A stretch of 64,000 nucleotides of DNA from Campylobacter lanienae NCTC 13004. GTDB taxonomy: Bacteria > Campylobacterota > Campylobacteria > Campylobacterales > Campylobacteraceae. Every line of letters starts with the position of its first letter. Positions within the stretch are counted from its first letter, which is position 1. Made by a program: the position numbers and the translations under genes. Positions 49,779 to 58,446 of this stretch are shown here, piece after piece. A model generated the notes under the pieces. The model was not told the DNA's origin and searched no databases. It saw only the letters and a list, made by a program, of their open reading frames with translations. The stretch covers positions 1,116,001 to 1,180,000 of the forward strand of contig NZ_CP015578.1 of the NCBI RefSeq assembly GCF_002139935.1, read 5' to 3'.

Positions 49779-50773
49779 AGCTTGAATATTTACAAAACAA
49801 AAAACCACTTCTAGCATTCTCGCATGGAGTTGATAGCACGGCGTTATTTTATCTATTAGATGATGCTGGGGTGAGCTTTGATTGTGCTATGGTAAATTAT
49901 CAAACTCGCCCTACTAGCTTAAGTGAAGAGCTAAGTGCTAAGGAGTTATGTAAGAAATATCACAAAAATTTATATATTCATAGGGCAAATTTAAAGCTTG
50001 AAAACTCAAATTTTGAAAACAGTGCTAGAGATATCAGATATGAGTTTTTCGCTAAAATTATGTGTGAGTATGATTATGACGCACTTATTTTAGCTCATCA
50101 ACTCAATGACTCTTTAGAGTGGCTGCTTATGCAACTAAGCAAAGGTAGTGGCGCTGTGGGGCTAGCTGGTATGATGCCTAGGAGCAAAAAAAGAGTTAAA
50201 TTCCAAAATATAACCAAAGATATAGAGATATTTCGTCCACTTTTAGGGGTGAGTCGTGATGAAATTTTAAACTATCTAAATAGCAAAAATATAAGATATT
50301 TTATAGATAGCTCAAACCAAAATCTCAAATTTAAACGAAATAGAATTAGAGCTGAATTTAGTGATAAGTTTATATCGCAATTTGCTAGTGGAGTTAAGAG
50401 AAGTTTTGAACTTTTAAGAGATGATGCGAAGATATTATTAGGTGAGTTTGAGTATGATGATGGAGAGATTTTTGTGCTTCAAAAATCTTTGAATTCATCA
50501 AATTTAATAGATCAAGCTTGTAAAAAATTAGGTGTATTGATGAGCCAAAAGACAAGAGAGTTAAGCACCCAAAATGACTGCGTAATCTCTCATAAAATCG
50601 CAATCACATCAAACCAAAACTACTATTTCATCGCTCCATATATCAAAACAACAATGGATAAAAAGACAAAAGAGCGTTTTAGGATTTTAAAGATTCCACC
50701 CCTACTTCGCCCATATCTATCACTAAATTCGCATAAACTCAACGCTCTTGATAGATTTTTATCACAAAGCTAG
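49769..50773 (+). CDS. tilS: tRNA(Ile)-lysidine synthase
   Basis: TilS converts the C34 of tRNA-Ile (CAU) to lysidine. The PP-loop motif appears as [14 protein letters not shown] (about 18-31), followed by [20 protein letters not shown], the ATP/tRNA-contacting segment. The 334 residues are the compact form lacking much of the C-terminal domain, usual in Campylobacterota. The start is a TTG at 49769 inside the end of rimO. Its last 35 bases overlap the end of the convergent PilO-like gene. Confidence 0.9.
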   Translation: MRLELEYLQNKKPLLAFSHGVDSTALFYLLDDAGVSFDCAMVNYQTRPTSLSEELSAKELCKKYHKNLYIHRANLKLENSNFENSARDIRYEFFAKIMCEYDYDALILAHQLNDSLEWLLMQLSKGSGAVGLAGMMPRSKKRVKFQNITKDIEIFRPLLGVSRDEILNYLNSKNIRYFIDSSNQNLKFKRNRIRAEFSDKFISQFASGVKRSFELLRDDAKILLGEFEYDDGEIFVLQKSLNSSNLIDQACKKLGVLMSQKTRELSTQNDCVISHKIAITSNQNYYFIAPYIKTTMDKKTKERFRILKIPPLLRPYLSLNSHKLNALDRFLSQS

Positions 50774-51266
50774 TCTCGATATAATCATCTTTGGATTTCA
50801 TCTCTATAGGGAAATTTACATTAATTAGACTATCATAATTCTTTAAATCCTCTATAAAATCATATAAATTTTGCGGATTTTTTATCTTAGCACTTACCCT
50901 AACTTGGTTAATTATATATCTAGGGTCATCATTTAAAATCGTAGGTCTAGATAGATAAACATTGCTAAAATACTTCCCGGCCATGCTGATAAATTTCATC
51001 TCATTAAAGCTGTTTTTTAGCACATTTAAGGCTCTTTGGTGTTCTGATTTAAGACTCTCATAAGCGGCTAAATTCTCATTATAAATTTGCTCTATTTTGG
51101 TTAAATTTATCCTTTTTTCGCTATTTATTTCGCTTGCTTGTTTGTATTTATCAATAGTTGGCATCGCTATAGAAAATACCATAATAAGCATAAAAATAAT
51201 AAAAATTAGGCTAAAAATCGTTAATTTAGTGATATCAATGTTATCTAAACTTCTATCTATTCTCAT
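50739..51266 (-). CDS. Membrane protein, PilO-like organisation
   Basis: The 175-residue protein has one N-terminal membrane helix (LTIFSLIFIIFMLIMVFSIA), then a coiled-coil stretch (about 40-85) and a small alpha/beta domain (about 95-175). This bitopic, coiled-coil, ferredoxin-like pattern is that of PilO/GspM-type proteins. It overlaps the PilN-like gene by 14 bases and overlaps tilS tail-to-tail. Assignment is by architecture and gene order only; orthologues near miaB in C. jejuni are annotated as membrane proteins (recalled). Confidence 0.55.
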   Translation of the reverse strand: MRIDRSLDNIDITKLTIFSLIFIIFMLIMVFSIAMPTIDKYKQASEINSEKRINLTKIEQIYNENLAAYESLKSEHQRALNVLKNSFNEMKFISMAGKYFSNVYLSRPTILNDDPRYIINQVRVSAKIKNPQNLYDFIEDLKNYDSLINVNFPIEMKSKDDYIETSFVIKIYQER

Positions 51267-51786
51267 CTATTTCACTCTCCATCTGTGTGCTTATCTTGCT
51301 AATATTAACAAAGTTATACCATCCATTAGGAAGTTGATAAAATGTAGTATTAGATATGCTAAATATAGATTTTAGCGGTGCTTCAAATAGTAGTTTGAAG
51401 TGGTCTTGCGTCGGTGTTACGCCTTTGATTTTCAAAGCATTATCCTCTAAATATAGGCTATTTAGAGTTACTCCATCTGGCACAAGGTTAAATAAATTCA
51501 TCAAACTCTTATTTAAAATCAAATTTTTATTATAGATATCTAAGCTCATATCTCTTTTTATCAAAGTGATTTTGGTCTCTTCTTCTATCTGCTTGATTGC
51601 TTTAAATGTCTCGTCATATTTGGCTTGTAGATCTTGGGAATTTGAGTTTATCACATAAACCCTCATACTCACAAACATAGCCCCAAATATAAACAAAACA
51701 GTCAAAATCGCCATCGCACAAAGCCAAATTTTGGTAAAGATAGATAGTATCGGCTTGATTTTAGGCTGGATAAAACTATAACTCAT
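51253..51786 (-). CDS. Membrane protein, PilN-like organisation
   Basis: The 177-residue protein has a short cytoplasmic N-terminus, one membrane helix (IWLCAMAILTVLFIFGAMFV), a coiled coil with QDLQAKYDETFKAIKQIEEE, and a C-terminal domain containing LVPDGVTLNSLYLEDNALKI, close to the PilN pattern of P(D/E)GVxLxSL. It overlaps the upstream PilM-like gene by 11 bases. PilN proteins bind PilM and PilO at the inner membrane of type IV pilus and related secretion machines. Confidence 0.6.
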   Translation of the reverse strand: MSYSFIQPKIKPILSIFTKIWLCAMAILTVLFIFGAMFVSMRVYVINSNSQDLQAKYDETFKAIKQIEEETKITLIKRDMSLDIYNKNLILNKSLMNLFNLVPDGVTLNSLYLEDNALKIKGVTPTQDHFKLLFEAPLKSIFSISNTTFYQLPNGWYNFVNISKISTQMESEIDENR

Positions 51787-52798
51787 CGCTAATCTCTTTT
51801 ATCATCATATTATTTAATAACTTATCAATATCGTGTTTATAAATTTTTGTATTTATCATTAGCTCATTTTCAGCCATCACTACAAACTCATTATCCAAGC
51901 TCAATCCATCAAAAATTACAATCTCTTCTATAAAATCTCCGCTATAAATTTTATTATGATAATACTCATTAATTGCTAGTTTGATATTGCTAATTATCGT
52001 TATCTCCTCGCCAATATCCCTTACGCTATCTTCTAGATTTTTGCTTGCTACTTCCATATCTTCTTGGTTGATATCTTCGAATTCGCCATTACCTAAATTC
52101 TCACTATCAAAAGAGTCAAATGAGCCAATATCACCTAAATTATCAAGCTGGCTTAATCTATCTTGCTCCTCTTCTATTACATTATCCAAATCTGCGCTCT
52201 CTTCTTTGCTAACAGCCTTATCATAATAGTTAAAATCTTCAATATCTTTTCTAGTATCAAAATATCCGCCAAATTTCATCTTATTAGCATCAAAAATCAT
52301 AATAGTATTACTATCGTCCATATTTAATAGATATAAGGTTATCCCATCTTTTGGGGATTCCTTGATTAAAGAGTGTAAAATAGCAAATGGTGAGTAGATC
52401 AAATCTGGCTTTACAGCTAATGAGTTTTCAAAAAGCTCCAACTCATTATCAGGCACCACGATACTCCAACCATCTAGCTTAACTTTATCAACTAAGTTAT
52501 ATTCTATATTAAATTTTTCAAATTCACTAGCACTAACTGCTGGCAAAGCCCACTGCTTAGGGCTATTTAACATAGCAGCAAAATATAGAGTATGATACTG
52601 TTTTGTGCGTTTTTTGAGATAATCTATAAGCTTAGAATCCACCACTCCATTGTCTATCTCAAATACCGCTTCACTGCTATTTAAGATTTTATCACCCTTA
52701 ATAGCCCGTGAAAAAAGATAGCATTTGCCATCTTTGATAATAGCACTAACATACAAAATGGTCAAAAATCCACGAATCCAAGAGATTAAACCAGACAT
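51776..52798 (-). CDS. PilM-like cytoplasmic/membrane-associated protein
   Basis: The 340-residue protein lacks a clear signal. It resembles the actin-like PilM/GspL fold in outline: a first half with alternating strands (KPDLIYSPFAILHSLIKE, then ITLYLLNMDDSNTIMIFD), a very acidic insert (about 195-260, many Asp/Glu), and a late strand with YSGDFIEEIVIFDGLSL. It is the first of three overlapping genes, followed by the PilN-like and PilO-like ones. The fold assignment is an inference from order and pattern; a structure prediction would decide it. Confidence 0.45.
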   Translation of the reverse strand: MSGLISWIRGFLTILYVSAIIKDGKCYLFSRAIKGDKILNSSEAVFEIDNGVVDSKLIDYLKKRTKQYHTLYFAAMLNSPKQWALPAVSASEFEKFNIEYNLVDKVKLDGWSIVVPDNELELFENSLAVKPDLIYSPFAILHSLIKESPKDGITLYLLNMDDSNTIMIFDANKMKFGGYFDTRKDIEDFNYYDKAVSKEESADLDNVIEEEQDRLSQLDNLGDIGSFDSFDSENLGNGEFEDINQEDMEVASKNLEDSVRDIGEEITIISNIKLAINEYYHNKIYSGDFIEEIVIFDGLSLDNEFVVMAENELMINTKIYKHDIDKLLNNMMIKEISDEL

Positions 52799-52843
52799 AT
52801 TAAACCTTAAATTTTAAAAATTTTAGCCAATTTAGCTTTAAAT

Positions 52844-53470
52844 TTAGATTATACTATCCACCTCATCAAATTTTTTGGCTATTAATGCCTTAGCCTCATT
52901 GATCTCTAATCCATCCACACTAAAACTATCACTAATATAATAGGTTATCTTGCTAAAAGGCTTTGGTAAAATCATCTTATCCCAGCTATTAAATTCCCAA
53001 AATTTACTAGCCTTATAGCTCAAAATAACCATATTTACTCCAGTTTTTTGCGCTATTGTCACTGAGCCATCACTAATGCTATGTCTAGGACCCCTTGGGC
53101 CATCTGGCGTGATCGCTACATCGATGCCGTTATTTATGGATTTAATAGCTAATAAAAATGCCCTTAAAGCTCCTTTAGATGAGCTTCCACGGATAGAGCC
53201 GATACCAAAATGAGCGATAATATCAGTTATCATTTGACCATCTTTGTGATCTGATATTATCACATTTGCTTCTCGCCCATTCCAACATTTAGTAAATATA
53301 AAAGGCATAAAAGCAAGCTTTTCATGCCAAAAGAGAATCACAACAGGCTTATTTGGTAGGGTGTTAGTGATAAATTCTTTCTTACAGCTTAGATATATAA
53401 GCCTCATTAAAAAAACTAATAAATTTTCTATAATTTTATTAGCGAATTTGGACTTAAATAATCTGCCCAT
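52844..53470 (-). CDS. DUF374 family lysophospholipid acyltransferase-like protein
   Basis: The 208-residue protein matches DUF374: [51 protein letters not shown] and the active-like [16 protein letters not shown]. The family is related to lipid A and glycerolipid acyltransferases. Its start overlaps the end of miaB by 17 bases. Acyl substrate unknown; a role in envelope lipid is likely. Confidence 0.85.
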   Translation of the reverse strand: MGRLFKSKFANKIIENLLVFLMRLIYLSCKKEFITNTLPNKPVVILFWHEKLAFMPFIFTKCWNGREANVIISDHKDGQMITDIIAHFGIGSIRGSSSKGALRAFLLAIKSINNGIDVAITPDGPRGPRHSISDGSVTIAQKTGVNMVILSYKASKFWEFNSWDKMILPKPFSKITYYISDSFSVDGLEINEAKALIAKKFDEVDSII

Positions 53471-54764
53471 TTAATACCATTCTTCTTGGCTGGGTGATTT
53501 TGACATTAGCAAACTTACCCAAAAGCTCTTCACTCCCCTTAGCTTGGACTAAAAAGTTATTATCCGTTCGACCTGCTATCATCCCATCAGCCCTAAGCTC
53601 TTCGAAATATACCCTATATATTTCACCCATCTTAGTAGCTACAATCTCATCTAAAATTTCATTATGTCTATTTTGCAATCTAGTGAGTCTAGCACCGGCT
53701 ATAGCATCATCAATCTGATTTGGCATAGTTGCCGCTGGAGTTAGCGGGCGGGCCGAGTATTTAAACGAAAAAACTTGCTCAAATCTAACTTTTTCTAAAA
53801 CATCCATCGTATCTTCAAAATCAGCTTCACTCTCACCAGGAAATCCAACTATAATATCAGTAGATATACTCACGCTAGGACAGAGCGATCTAAGCTTATT
53901 AGCCCGATCCAAAAACCACTCTTTCGTATATCCACGCTTCATAGCCTTTAAAATCACGCTACTACCACTTTGTAATGGCATATGCATGGATTTACAAATT
54001 TTAGAATTAGTGCTAAATTCATGTAAAAATTTATCATCCATATGAAGTGGATGCGGACTAGTAAAGCGAATTCTCTCCACGCCATCAATCTGGCTAATCA
54101 TATTTAAAAGATCACTAAAATCTATCTTTTGGCCATTAGAATTGCTAAATCTTTTGCCATAGTTATTGACATTTTGCCCTAGCAAAAATATCTCTTTAGC
54201 TCCATTATTAGTAGCTTTTTTAATCTCATTTAAAATTATATCTTTTGGAATGCTTAGCTCATCGCCCCTAGTGTGTGGGACTATACAATAGGTGCATTTC
54301 TTATCGCATCCTATCATGATATTTACATAGCTTTTATATGGACTAGTGCGAAACTCGCCAAAGGCATACTCGCTCTCATCGTGATTGATATCTACGCTCA
54401 CAAATTTAGGTGTTTTGACTGCGGTTTTGATCTTTGATACATTTCTAGCACCAAGGACAAAATCCACATACGGCGCACGCTTAAATACATCAGAGCCAAG
54501 ATGGCTAGCCGTACAGCCACAAACACCTATTTTCGCTCCTGGTTTTTTGACCTTTTCAAATCCGCCAACCTCGCTAAAAAGCTTATGAACAGGTCTTTCA
54601 CGCACTGAGCAGGTATTAATAAGTATTAAATCAGCTTCATCAATTTTACTAGTAGTCTCATACTCATCATCAAGTTCAGCTATAATATGTTCGCTATCAC
54701 GGACATTCATAGCACATCCCAAAGTCTCTATAAATAGCTTTTTTTTACTAAATTCAGCGCTCAA
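53454..54764 (-). CDS. miaB: tRNA-2-methylthio-N6-dimethylallyladenosine synthase
   Basis: MiaB is a radical SAM methylthiotransferase that modifies A37 of tRNAs reading codons that start with U. The N-terminal cysteines are in [23 protein letters not shown] and GVCGCTASH, the radical SAM site is [18 protein letters not shown], and a TRAM domain closes the 436 residues. It is distinguished from RimO in this window by VRERP and PHTRG. It overlaps both neighbours. Confidence 0.95.
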   Translation of the reverse strand: MSAEFSKKKLFIETLGCAMNVRDSEHIIAELDDEYETTSKIDEADLILINTCSVRERPVHKLFSEVGGFEKVKKPGAKIGVCGCTASHLGSDVFKRAPYVDFVLGARNVSKIKTAVKTPKFVSVDINHDESEYAFGEFRTSPYKSYVNIMIGCDKKCTYCIVPHTRGDELSIPKDIILNEIKKATNNGAKEIFLLGQNVNNYGKRFSNSNGQKIDFSDLLNMISQIDGVERIRFTSPHPLHMDDKFLHEFSTNSKICKSMHMPLQSGSSVILKAMKRGYTKEWFLDRANKLRSLCPSVSISTDIIVGFPGESEADFEDTMDVLEKVRFEQVFSFKYSARPLTPAATMPNQIDDAIAGARLTRLQNRHNEILDEIVATKMGEIYRVYFEELRADGMIAGRTDNNFLVQAKGSEELLGKFANVKITQPRRMVLNGQII

Positions 54765-55003
54765 AGTATATGTACCTCATACATATAATCATTTTCATCT
54801 AAGCCGTATTTAACCGTGCGATGATATACACTCAAGCCCTTATTTTCAAAATACTCAACCAAAGCTATAAGCTGCTTATGTGAGTTATCACGATCAAAAT
54901 AAAATATCTTTCCACCATCTTTTAACACTGCGCTCTCTATCTTTTCTAAGCTAATTGTTTTTGGTTTTGTATCTAATTCAGCTCTAGCTAATTTTAACTC
55001 CAT
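54761..55003 (-). CDS. HP0268-family small protein
   Basis: The 80-residue protein aligns by eye with H. pylori HP0268: [20 protein letters not shown] and a C-terminal [11 protein letters not shown] against the family's YFAPTNAHKD and ELHII endings. HP0268 has an Smr-like fold and reported nuclease activity (recalled). It overlaps the miaB start by four bases, so it is translated with miaB. Function in Campylobacter is not established. Confidence 0.8.
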   Translation of the reverse strand: MELKLARAELDTKPKTISLEKIESAVLKDGGKIFYFDRDNSHKQLIALVEYFENKGLSVYHRTVKYGLDENDYMYEVHIL

Positions 55004-55189
55004 ATCTATCCTTTTTTGAGTGATTTTAACTTGCTAGTATAACAAATTTGCTATAAAATTTCGTTTAAATTATAAGCTAGAAATAATTTTAAAGATTATA
55101 AAAGCTAATATAAGATAGAATACCAGCCTTTCAAATTTTAAATCTCAATAATTTATTATTTTGACAGATTAATCACAAAAGGCAGTTTT

Positions 55190-56287
55190 ATGGAGAAGAT
55201 ATTAGATATAATTGAGTCAATCGCTCATGAGAAAAATTTAAGCATTGATGATGTAAAAGCTCGAATTTTAAAGGCTTTTGAATCAGCTGCTAAGAAGCTT
55301 TATGGCAATCAATATGAGTATGAAGCATCGATAGATCCAAATAGCAAAAACATAACTCTATATCAAAAAATTTTAGTTGTAGATGAAGATGATGAGAGAT
55401 TAGATAATGAGCATTTTATAAGTCTTGATAAGGCTAGAGAGCTTGATAAAACTCTTGAAATTGGTGATAGCTTAAACTATGAGATAAATATCGAAGACCT
55501 AGGCAGAAGCGCCGCTGGAGTGCTAAGCCGTGAGATAGAATATCACATCCAACGCCTTATAGAAGAGAAAATTTTTGAAAAATACAATGCCAAGGTTGGC
55601 TCACTAGTCTTTGGGGCAGTAACAAGAGTCGATAGCGATGAAAATACCTTTATAGAAATAGATGAGATTAGAGCTGTGATGAGTATGAAAAACCGCATTA
55701 AAGATGAGAAATTCAAAGTCGGCGATGTGGTAAAATGTGTTATAAAAAGTGTAAAATTAGATAAAAAAGATGGGATAAAAGTCGAGCTATCACGCACTTC
55801 GCCTAAATTTCTTGAAGCTCTATTAAAAGCTGAAGTCCCAGAGATCAAAGATGGTGGCGTAATCGTCCAAAATAGTGCTAGAATCCCAGGCAAAAAAGCC
55901 AAAATCGCCCTATACTCAACCACCCCAAATATCGATCCAGTCGGTGCTACAGTAGGTGTCAAGGGAGTTAGGATCAATGCTGTAAGCAATGAATTAAATG
56001 GCGAAAATATAGACGCTATCGAGTATAGCAATGAGCCATCAATATTTGTAGCAAGAGCCTTAGCCCCAGCTATCGTAAGCTCTGTAAAAATAGAAGGCGA
56101 TAAGGCTATTGTATCTTTGGTACCAGAGCAAAAATCCAAAGCCATCGGCGTAAGCGGTATCAATATCAGATTAGCAAGTATGCTAACCAAATATGAGATC
56201 GAACTACAAGAGTTAAGCACCCAGCCAAATCAGATAAACAACGAAGAGGGGCTAAAAAATCTAAAAGCGCTATTTGGCGATCTGTGA
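55190..56287 (+). CDS. nusA: Transcription termination/antitermination protein NusA
   Basis: NusA binds RNA polymerase and nascent RNA, modulating pausing and termination. The 365 residues include the N-terminal polymerase-binding domain (about 1-125), S1 domain (KVGSLVFGAVTRVDSDENTF) and the two KH domains (RIPGKKAKIALYSTTPNIDP, VGVKGVRINAVSNELNGENI). The C-terminal acidic repeats of E. coli NusA are absent, as is usual in this phylum. It stops with TGA, evidence that TGA is a normal stop here. Confidence 0.95.
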   Translation: MEKILDIIESIAHEKNLSIDDVKARILKAFESAAKKLYGNQYEYEASIDPNSKNITLYQKILVVDEDDERLDNEHFISLDKARELDKTLEIGDSLNYEINIEDLGRSAAGVLSREIEYHIQRLIEEKIFEKYNAKVGSLVFGAVTRVDSDENTFIEIDEIRAVMSMKNRIKDEKFKVGDVVKCVIKSVKLDKKDGIKVELSRTSPKFLEALLKAEVPEIKDGGVIVQNSARIPGKKAKIALYSTTPNIDPVGATVGVKGVRINAVSNELNGENIDAIEYSNEPSIFVARALAPAIVSSVKIEGDKAIVSLVPEQKSKAIGVSGINIRLASMLTKYEIELQELSTQPNQINNEEGLKNLKALFGDL

Positions 56288-56447
56288 TTTACGCTAATTT
56301 ATCTTAATTTTAACCCAAAAGCACAAGCCAAGCGAGATAAAATTCATAACTAAATTTTATAGATATTTGAATTTATTAAGCTTGGCCTAAATTCACTCCA
56401 TTATCAATTAATTATAAAATTTAAAATATTTTTGAATAAATTTTGAT

Positions 56448-56453
56448 TATAAT
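56448..56453 (+). promoter_or_regulatory. Promoter -10 box of the type III mod gene
   Basis: A perfect TATAAT, preceded by the T-rich TTTTGAT typical of Campylobacter sigma70 promoters, lies 36 bases before the mod ATG. No convincing -35 box is seen. Confidence 0.55.
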
Positions 56454-56488
56454 CTCGCAAAGATTTTAAAATCAGATAAAGGATAAAA

Positions 56489-58446
56489 ATGATAAAAGAA
56501 GATAGCTTAATAAGCGACATTAAAGAGCATTTTAACACTCTTTTAAATGCTAGAAGCTTAGCAATTAGCAATGATGAGAGAATTTTGGAGTTTTTGCTAG
56601 TAAAATCAAGCTTTAAAAATGAGTATAAAGAGAGATTTTTTCAGGCACAATATGGGGCTTTAATCTTTAAAAAAGATGAGTTTTTAAATTTTTTAGATTT
56701 AAGATTGCTTAGTCATAGCTACACAAGTTTTTCAAACAAAATTGGCCTTGGAGTTAGCGAGAAAAAATTTCTTAAAAATAGCCAAAATGTGGTACTAAAT
56801 TTCCCTTTTAAAGATTGTGTTTTAAAAGGCTCACAAAGCAAAGATGATGATAAAAATACAGAATTATTTTTTAATAATATCTTAGCTAAAAGTGAAATTG
56901 ATCTGCTTTTTGCCCCAAAAGTGCTAAATAAATTTGAGCTAATTGGGGGGGGGATTTAGAAACTACTCTTAAAAATAGACCAAATTTATTAATCAAAGGC
57001 AATAATCTAATCGCCCTACACTCTTTAAAAGAGTATTTTCGCCACCAAAGCGAACAAAACAAAGTCAAACTAATCTACATAGACCCACCTTATAACACCG
57101 GTAGTGATAGCTTTAATTATAATGATAGATTTAATCACAGCACTTATCTAACCTTTATGAAAAATCGCCTAGAAATCGCAAGAGAGCTTTTAAGAGATGA
57201 TGGGGTTATATTTGTCCAATGCGATGATAACGAACAAGCGTATTTAAAAGTGCTTATGGATGAGATTTTTGGGAGAGAGAATTTTGTAAATTGTATTGCT
57301 GTTCAAGTAAAATCATCTGCTGGATTTAAAGTAGTTAATAAAGGCGTTATGGAAGTAATGGAGTATATTTTATTTTACGCTAAAAATAAATCTATGTTTT
57401 CTGAAAATAAGGTTTTTAAAAATGTTCCCTATGATGATAATTACAATCTTTTTGTAGAAAATATAAATGATGAAATTTCAGAGTGGAAAATCGCAAAATT
57501 AACAGATAAATTTCCATTAAAAGACTTAAATAGTATATCTAAACAGCTCAATATTAAACCAAAAGAATTGCAAAATTTAATTTTTTCAAAATTTGCACTT
57601 GAACATTTAAATCAAGTGTTTAGATACACAGCTATCAACGATGATGCTGGACAAGAAACTATTGATGCAAGAAATAAATCTATACTTGATAATAAAATTT
57701 ATATTGTAGAAACATCAAAAGGAAAAAGATATATACATAAAGGAAATCAAATCTTTTTTTATTCTTCAAAAGTCAAAAATATAAATAATCAAATGGTTCC
57801 AGCTGAACAAATTTCTAATATATGGACTGATATTAGATGGGAAGGTATCGCAAGAGAGGGGCAGATAACATTAAAAAAAGGCAAAAAACCCGAAGCCTTA
57901 ATAAAAAGAATTATAGAAATCTCTACAAACGAAAACGATCTTGTCCTAGACTTCTTTGCTGGCTCTGGCACGACTTTAGCAGTGGCACATAAGATGAAAA
58001 GGCGCTATATAGGTATCGAGCAGATGGAGTATATAGAGAGTATCACCAAAGAGAGATTAAAAAAGGTAATTGAGGGCGAACAAGGTGGGATTAGCAAAGC
58101 TGTAAGCTGGAGTGGCGGTGGAAATTTAATTTACTGCGAATTAGCTAGTTTAAATGCTAAATTTATAGAAAAAATAGAAAATTCAAGCGATGAAAATGAG
58201 CTAAATCAAATTTATGAAAATTTACAAAAATTAGCTTTTATAGATTATAGAGTGGATATACAAAATGATTTAAAAGATGATGAATTTTCAAATTTAGATT
58301 TTATAAATAAAAAGAGAATTCTCAAAAAATGCTTAGATAGAAATATGGATTATATCCCTTATGCTGATATGAATGATAGTGAGTATAAGATAGATGAGAG
58401 AGCTAAAAAGCTAAATAAAATATTTTATGGAGAAAATGATGGGTAA
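56489..58446 (+). CDS. mod: Type III restriction-modification methyltransferase Mod, phase-variable and out of frame
   Basis: Mod is the DNA-binding and N6-adenine methyltransferase subunit. The first frame (56489-56959) runs 156 codons and stops TAG just after nine G (56945-56953). The next frame continues the same protein: DLETTLKNRPNLLIKGNNLI leading to LIYIDPPYNTG (motif IV; Asp199 if joined), a long target-recognition region, and motif I LDFFAGSGTT (about residue 490). Motif IV before motif I marks the beta class of type III Mod. With ten G (or seven) the frames join to give 652 residues; with nine the gene is OFF. The start follows AAAGGAT. It overlaps res. Confidence 0.9.
56945..56953 (+). 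repeat. Poly-G tract (G9) in mod
   Basis: Nine G residues between ATT and ATTTAG. Reading through nine gives ATT-TAG (stop); ten gives GAT-TTA-GAA and the downstream mod frame; eight gives another frame that stops at TAA within nine codons. Confidence 0.95.

Noticed and set aside
55543-56220. A 225-codon frame antisense to nusA, and a 176-codon frame antisense to ftsH at 21533-22063
   Set aside because: Both are shadows of well-conserved genes on the other strand with no independent start signals or recognisable domains.
56327-56386. GCCAAGC/GCTTGGC inverted pair with a nested ATAAAATT/AATTTTAT hairpin after nusA, as a riboswitch or RNA gene
   Set aside because: The outer stem is only 7 bp across a long loop and nothing else supports it; it may be a chance structure or weak terminator.
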